Origin: Halorhabdus utahensis DSM 12940
GTDB lineage: Archaea > Halobacteriota > Halobacteria > Halobacteriales > Haloarculaceae
NCBI RefSeq assembly: GCF_000023945.1
Contig: NC_013158.1
Location: forward strand, 1,364,001-1,428,000
Direction of reading: 5' to 3'
Length of the DNA stretch: 64,000 nt
The notes under the pieces were generated by a model. That model ran no database searches. It saw nothing but the letters and a program-made list of their open reading frames with translations, and was not told where the DNA came from. Below, one piece after another: positions 61,531 through 64,000 of the stretch. The position numbers were made by a program, and so were the translations under genes. How positions within the stretch are numbered: position 1 is the first letter of the stretch; each line of letters opens with the position of its first letter.

Positions 61531-63702
61531 TTAGATGTCCTCCTCGGTGTCTTCAGTCGTGGAATCCCATTCGGGATGGTCGTTCAATCCGTACGTCACG
61601 CCGAGGGCGTAGTAGAACCGGAGGTCCTCGGTGTCGATGTCCCAGTCGTCGGGGTCCGGGTTGACGATCGTCTTTCGAAGTTCCTCGACGACGTGTTCGA
61701 ATTTCGTTCCCGGGAAACTGCCGCCGCTTTTCTTCTCTTGACGGGTGTAGGTGAGCGTCTTGCCGATCGCTTCGCGTGTGACTTTCTTCACCCGGGATTG
61801 CGTGATCGACTTCACCGGGAACTGATCGACAAGTGTCGTAGATCGGTCTTCGCTGTACTCCTGATAGCTCCCGACCTCACCGACGAGAGCGCCGAGCATG
61901 AACGCACCTCGACGCTGGTTTCTGACCGACTGGCGTCGCTCGGCGTCCGCCTCGTCGAGCGCGTCGTCTGCGTCTGACTGTCGCGCGATCGCAGGCGTCT
62001 CTTCGATGAACGATTCGAGTTTCGGTGCGGCGGGATGGCCGCCGTCTGGGATGATCTGAATGTCTTCGAGTGATTCCATCGTGTCTACCTCGTAGTCTGG
62101 TTCGATCGTAATCGGTCGCTTCCCTGGGTCGTCGGTCGTCAGGAGATCGAGTGTCTCGGTCGCCAGAGCACACAGTTGGGCGAACTGTGAGGCGACACGG
62201 AACGACGGGAACCCCTCGACCTCATCGTCGTCTTCGTCTGCGATGATCCGGTCGACGTACTCCGAGAGGAGCGTCTCAACGGCGATCGCGTCCCCGCCGA
62301 GAACGCTGACGAGTGCCTCGATCCGGGGGTCGTCGGCGTCGGCTTCGTCGTCGTCACGCTCGCCAAACGTCTGGTAGAAGTACCACCCCGACGAGACGGA
62401 GTGGAGTGCTTCGTCGTCTGCTGTCAGCAGCCCCCAGTTCTCGTTGGTCGGCAGCGGCGCGCTCCAGTCAGTGTCGGTGTTGAACGCCGAAGTGTCGCTG
62501 ACGATCCGATTGTGATGCCTCGCGAGGTCCCGAGGATAGAGCAGTCGGCCGTTCAGTGTCTCACCGAAGACGTCGTAGCGAGACATCTGGTGTGGCATGA
62601 CTGCCGAGACGTAGAACCTGAGCGACGTGTCATCGTTCCCCTGAAAGTCCTCGTAGGCCTTCTCGACAGGTGTGAGATCGTCATCGTCTGTCGCTGCCTG
62701 GTACAGTAGGTTGTACAATTCGTAGATTTCCTCGGTCGAAGCCCGACCGAAGAAGTACGGCAGATAGTACACCTTCGCCCCGAAGGTTCGATACGTACAG
62801 GCCTCGACGAACGTCTCGGCGTTCATCACCGTCACGGCCGCATCTTCGGAGATGGAATGGGTTCGCCAGGCTTCCTCGATGTCAAGGCCCGGGAACTTCT
62901 CCAGTTGCTTGCCCAGGAAGTAGTTCTGTGGGTCTTCGGACGTGCCAACGGTCCGTGTTCGCTGCCCGGTGACGAGATCCGTGGCCTCGCCAGAGGAATC
63001 ATCGGCCTTGTTCTTGGTGACGAGTTTCGAGAGCTTGCGCTGACGCATCGCCTCGTTGAACACGTCGAGATCGCCGGGCCACTGGTATCCACCGTCGGGC
63101 TCGGTTTTGACCTGGACAGTGAGCAACGCGGTCGTGGACTCACCGCCGAGTTTGGTGGTAAGGTCGTCCTCGATACGATCGAGTGCGTCGTCGTCTTCGC
63201 CCAGCGTTGCCAGTGCCTCGACGATCCAACCGTCCTCGTGATCGGCTGCCGCTTCCTGAACGACAGAATCGGTCGCCCACTTCGTGAGACGCTCTTTCGC
63301 GTAGCGGGCGAGTTTCTCGGGATCGCTGTTCCGACCCGCCTGGTGAGTGACACTGTGGTCGATGCCCCGCGCTGCCGGATACTTGCAGTGGCCGACGCGT
63401 TCGACCAAGTCGGCGCTGTAGCGGCTGACCTCGACGGGACCGCTGCCGTTCTTGGCGAGCGCCGGCTCCTCGCCGCTTAGATCCACTCGGACGACGATCA
63501 GGCTGTCGTCGGTATCGATGAGATCACCCGCTTCGTCCGGCGTGAGATAGGGGCCGTACGTCCCACCGCCCGCCGTCGCGAGCGTGTAGAGCTTTCCGTA
63601 GAGGTACTGGATCGTCCGGAGCGACGTGATCGGTATTTCGGGAAGTTCGTCGTCCAGTCGCTCCGGTGGGTACTCCTCGCGAAATTCATCGGGCGAAAGC
63701 AT
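61531..63702 (-). CDS. cas8b: CRISPR-associated protein Cas8b (large subunit)
   Basis: A 723-residue haloarchaeal Cas8b, the PAM-recognising large subunit of type I-B Cascade. It is recognised by position between cas6 and cas7, by size and by haloarchaeal segments such as YYLPYFFGRASTEEIYELYNLLYQA and RFYVSAVMPHQMSRYDVFGETLNGRLLYPRDLA. The start at 63702 (MLSPDEFREEYPP) overlaps the cas6 end by 17 bases and has GGAGGGT just upstream; an ATG at 63726 lies further inside cas6. Confidence 0.92.
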   Translation of the reverse strand: MLSPDEFREEYPPERLDDELPEIPITSLRTIQYLYGKLYTLATAGGGTYGPYLTPDEAGDLIDTDDSLIVVRVDLSGEEPALAKNGSGPVEVSRYSADLVERVGHCKYPAARGIDHSVTHQAGRNSDPEKLARYAKERLTKWATDSVVQEAAADHEDGWIVEALATLGEDDDALDRIEDDLTTKLGGESTTALLTVQVKTEPDGGYQWPGDLDVFNEAMRQRKLSKLVTKNKADDSSGEATDLVTGQRTRTVGTSEDPQNYFLGKQLEKFPGLDIEEAWRTHSISEDAAVTVMNAETFVEACTYRTFGAKVYYLPYFFGRASTEEIYELYNLLYQAATDDDDLTPVEKAYEDFQGNDDTSLRFYVSAVMPHQMSRYDVFGETLNGRLLYPRDLARHHNRIVSDTSAFNTDTDWSAPLPTNENWGLLTADDEALHSVSSGWYFYQTFGERDDDEADADDPRIEALVSVLGGDAIAVETLLSEYVDRIIADEDDDEVEGFPSFRVASQFAQLCALATETLDLLTTDDPGKRPITIEPDYEVDTMESLEDIQIIPDGGHPAAPKLESFIEETPAIARQSDADDALDEADAERRQSVRNQRRGAFMLGALVGEVGSYQEYSEDRSTTLVDQFPVKSITQSRVKKVTREAIGKTLTYTRQEKKSGGSFPGTKFEHVVEELRKTIVNPDPDDWDIDTEDLRFYYALGVTYGLNDHPEWDSTTEDTEEDI

Positions 63703-64000
63703 TCTTACCCTCCATCGCGGATTCACCTGGGCCGGTTTTGTCGACGATGTTCACGAACCCAAACCCGAGCGAATTCCGTTCGCCGATACCCACGTCCAAC
63801 AGCAGGTTCAGGTGTCGCCGATGGTCATCATTCCGAACAGTGTACTCGAAACGCCACTTGCTCAACACCCACGTCTCAGTCTCGCCGGTGGTCGGCGTGA
63901 CCGGAATCGCGAACGTCTTGAGCAACTCGTAGCCGTCGAACAACTCGCCGTCGACCTCGCTCGGTCCGGGCAGGTACTCCGGACAGAACAGATCATGTTT
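63686..64000 (-). CDS. cas6: CRISPR endoribonuclease Cas6, C-terminal part (cut by window end)
   Basis: The last 104 residues of the repeat-cleaving nuclease; the gene continues beyond base 64000. The Gly-rich loop GIGERNSLGFGFVNI, diagnostic of Cas6, is complete, preceded by WVLSKWRFEYTVRNDDHRRHLNLLLDV. The catalytic histidine of the N-terminal half lies outside. It overlaps cas8b, so it belongs to the same operon and is probably near the 5' end. Confidence 0.93.
   Translation of the reverse strand, partial: KHDLFCPEYLPGPSEVDGELFDGYELLKTFAIPVTPTTGETETWVLSKWRFEYTVRNDDHRRHLNLLLDVGIGERNSLGFGFVNIVDKTGPGESAMEGKNAFAR

Noticed and set aside
1-64000. tRNA or rRNA genes
   Set aside because: I looked for T-arm motifs on both strands and found only the tRNA-like CRISPR spacer at 52887, which lacks the rest of a tRNA.

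Overview
The window is chromosomal DNA of a halophilic archaeon (class Halobacteria). The evidence is high GC, very acidic predicted proteins, TATA boxes 26-33 bases ahead of start codons without a Shine-Dalgarno site (leaderless genes), an A-type ATP synthase, F420 enzymes, and many small membrane and zinc-ribbon families known from haloarchaea. The intracellular GH43 xylosidase/arabinosidase and type I-B CRISPR would fit a sugar-degrading genus such as Halorhabdus, but the genus is a guess.

Layout. 1-4.5 kb: end of NAD kinase, small membrane proteins, an F420 pair (F420-dependent oxidoreductase and cofE), a large palindromic repeat and a phosphodiesterase. 4.6-9.2 kb: a NUDIX/eIF2B-like fusion, an isolated integrase in an AT-richer patch and a GH43 glycosidase. 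9.2-14.6 kb: rhodanese, NUDIX, a cluster of haloarchaeal proteins of unknown function with RimI, a PrsW-like protease and PdxT. 14.7-18.9 kb: cytochrome bd oxidase (cydAB) and TrkH. 18.9-20.7 kb: hisE, a hairpin-rich repeat patch that carries a second copy of the hisE tail, and two tandem STAS-like paralogs. 20.7-35.5 kb: an Fe-S DNA helicase, Hsp20, aldo/keto reductase, an ABC-2 exporter, a glutamate synthase-like protein, a CoA-disulfide reductase-like flavoprotein, a prenyl synthase, a membrane-anchored winged-helix protein divergent from a secreted protein, and a pilin.

36.3-46.9 kb holds the A-type ATP synthase: atpH-I, then atpK-E-C-F-A-B behind its own promoter and leader, then atpD apart. 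Between atpB and atpD lie a small membrane protein, a Brp/Blh retinal-forming dioxygenase and a second copy of the palindromic repeat. 47-51.5 kb: RNA ligase, UvrD-like helicase, a regulator/membrane-protein pair, a zinc finger and an orphan gene.

51.6-64 kb is a complete-looking type I-B CRISPR-Cas locus cut in cas6 by the window edge. It has 52 repeats and 51 spacers with decayed repeats at the old end, a leader next to cas2, and the operon cas6-cas8b-cas7-cas5-cas3-cas4-cas1-cas2 transcribed toward the leader.

The most unusual signal is the pair of ~240-260 bp elements at 3.75 and 45.87 kb. Each folds into a closed four-way junction of abutting stems. Two of the four stems differ completely in sequence between the copies yet stay self-complementary. 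This is strong evidence that structure is what is conserved.
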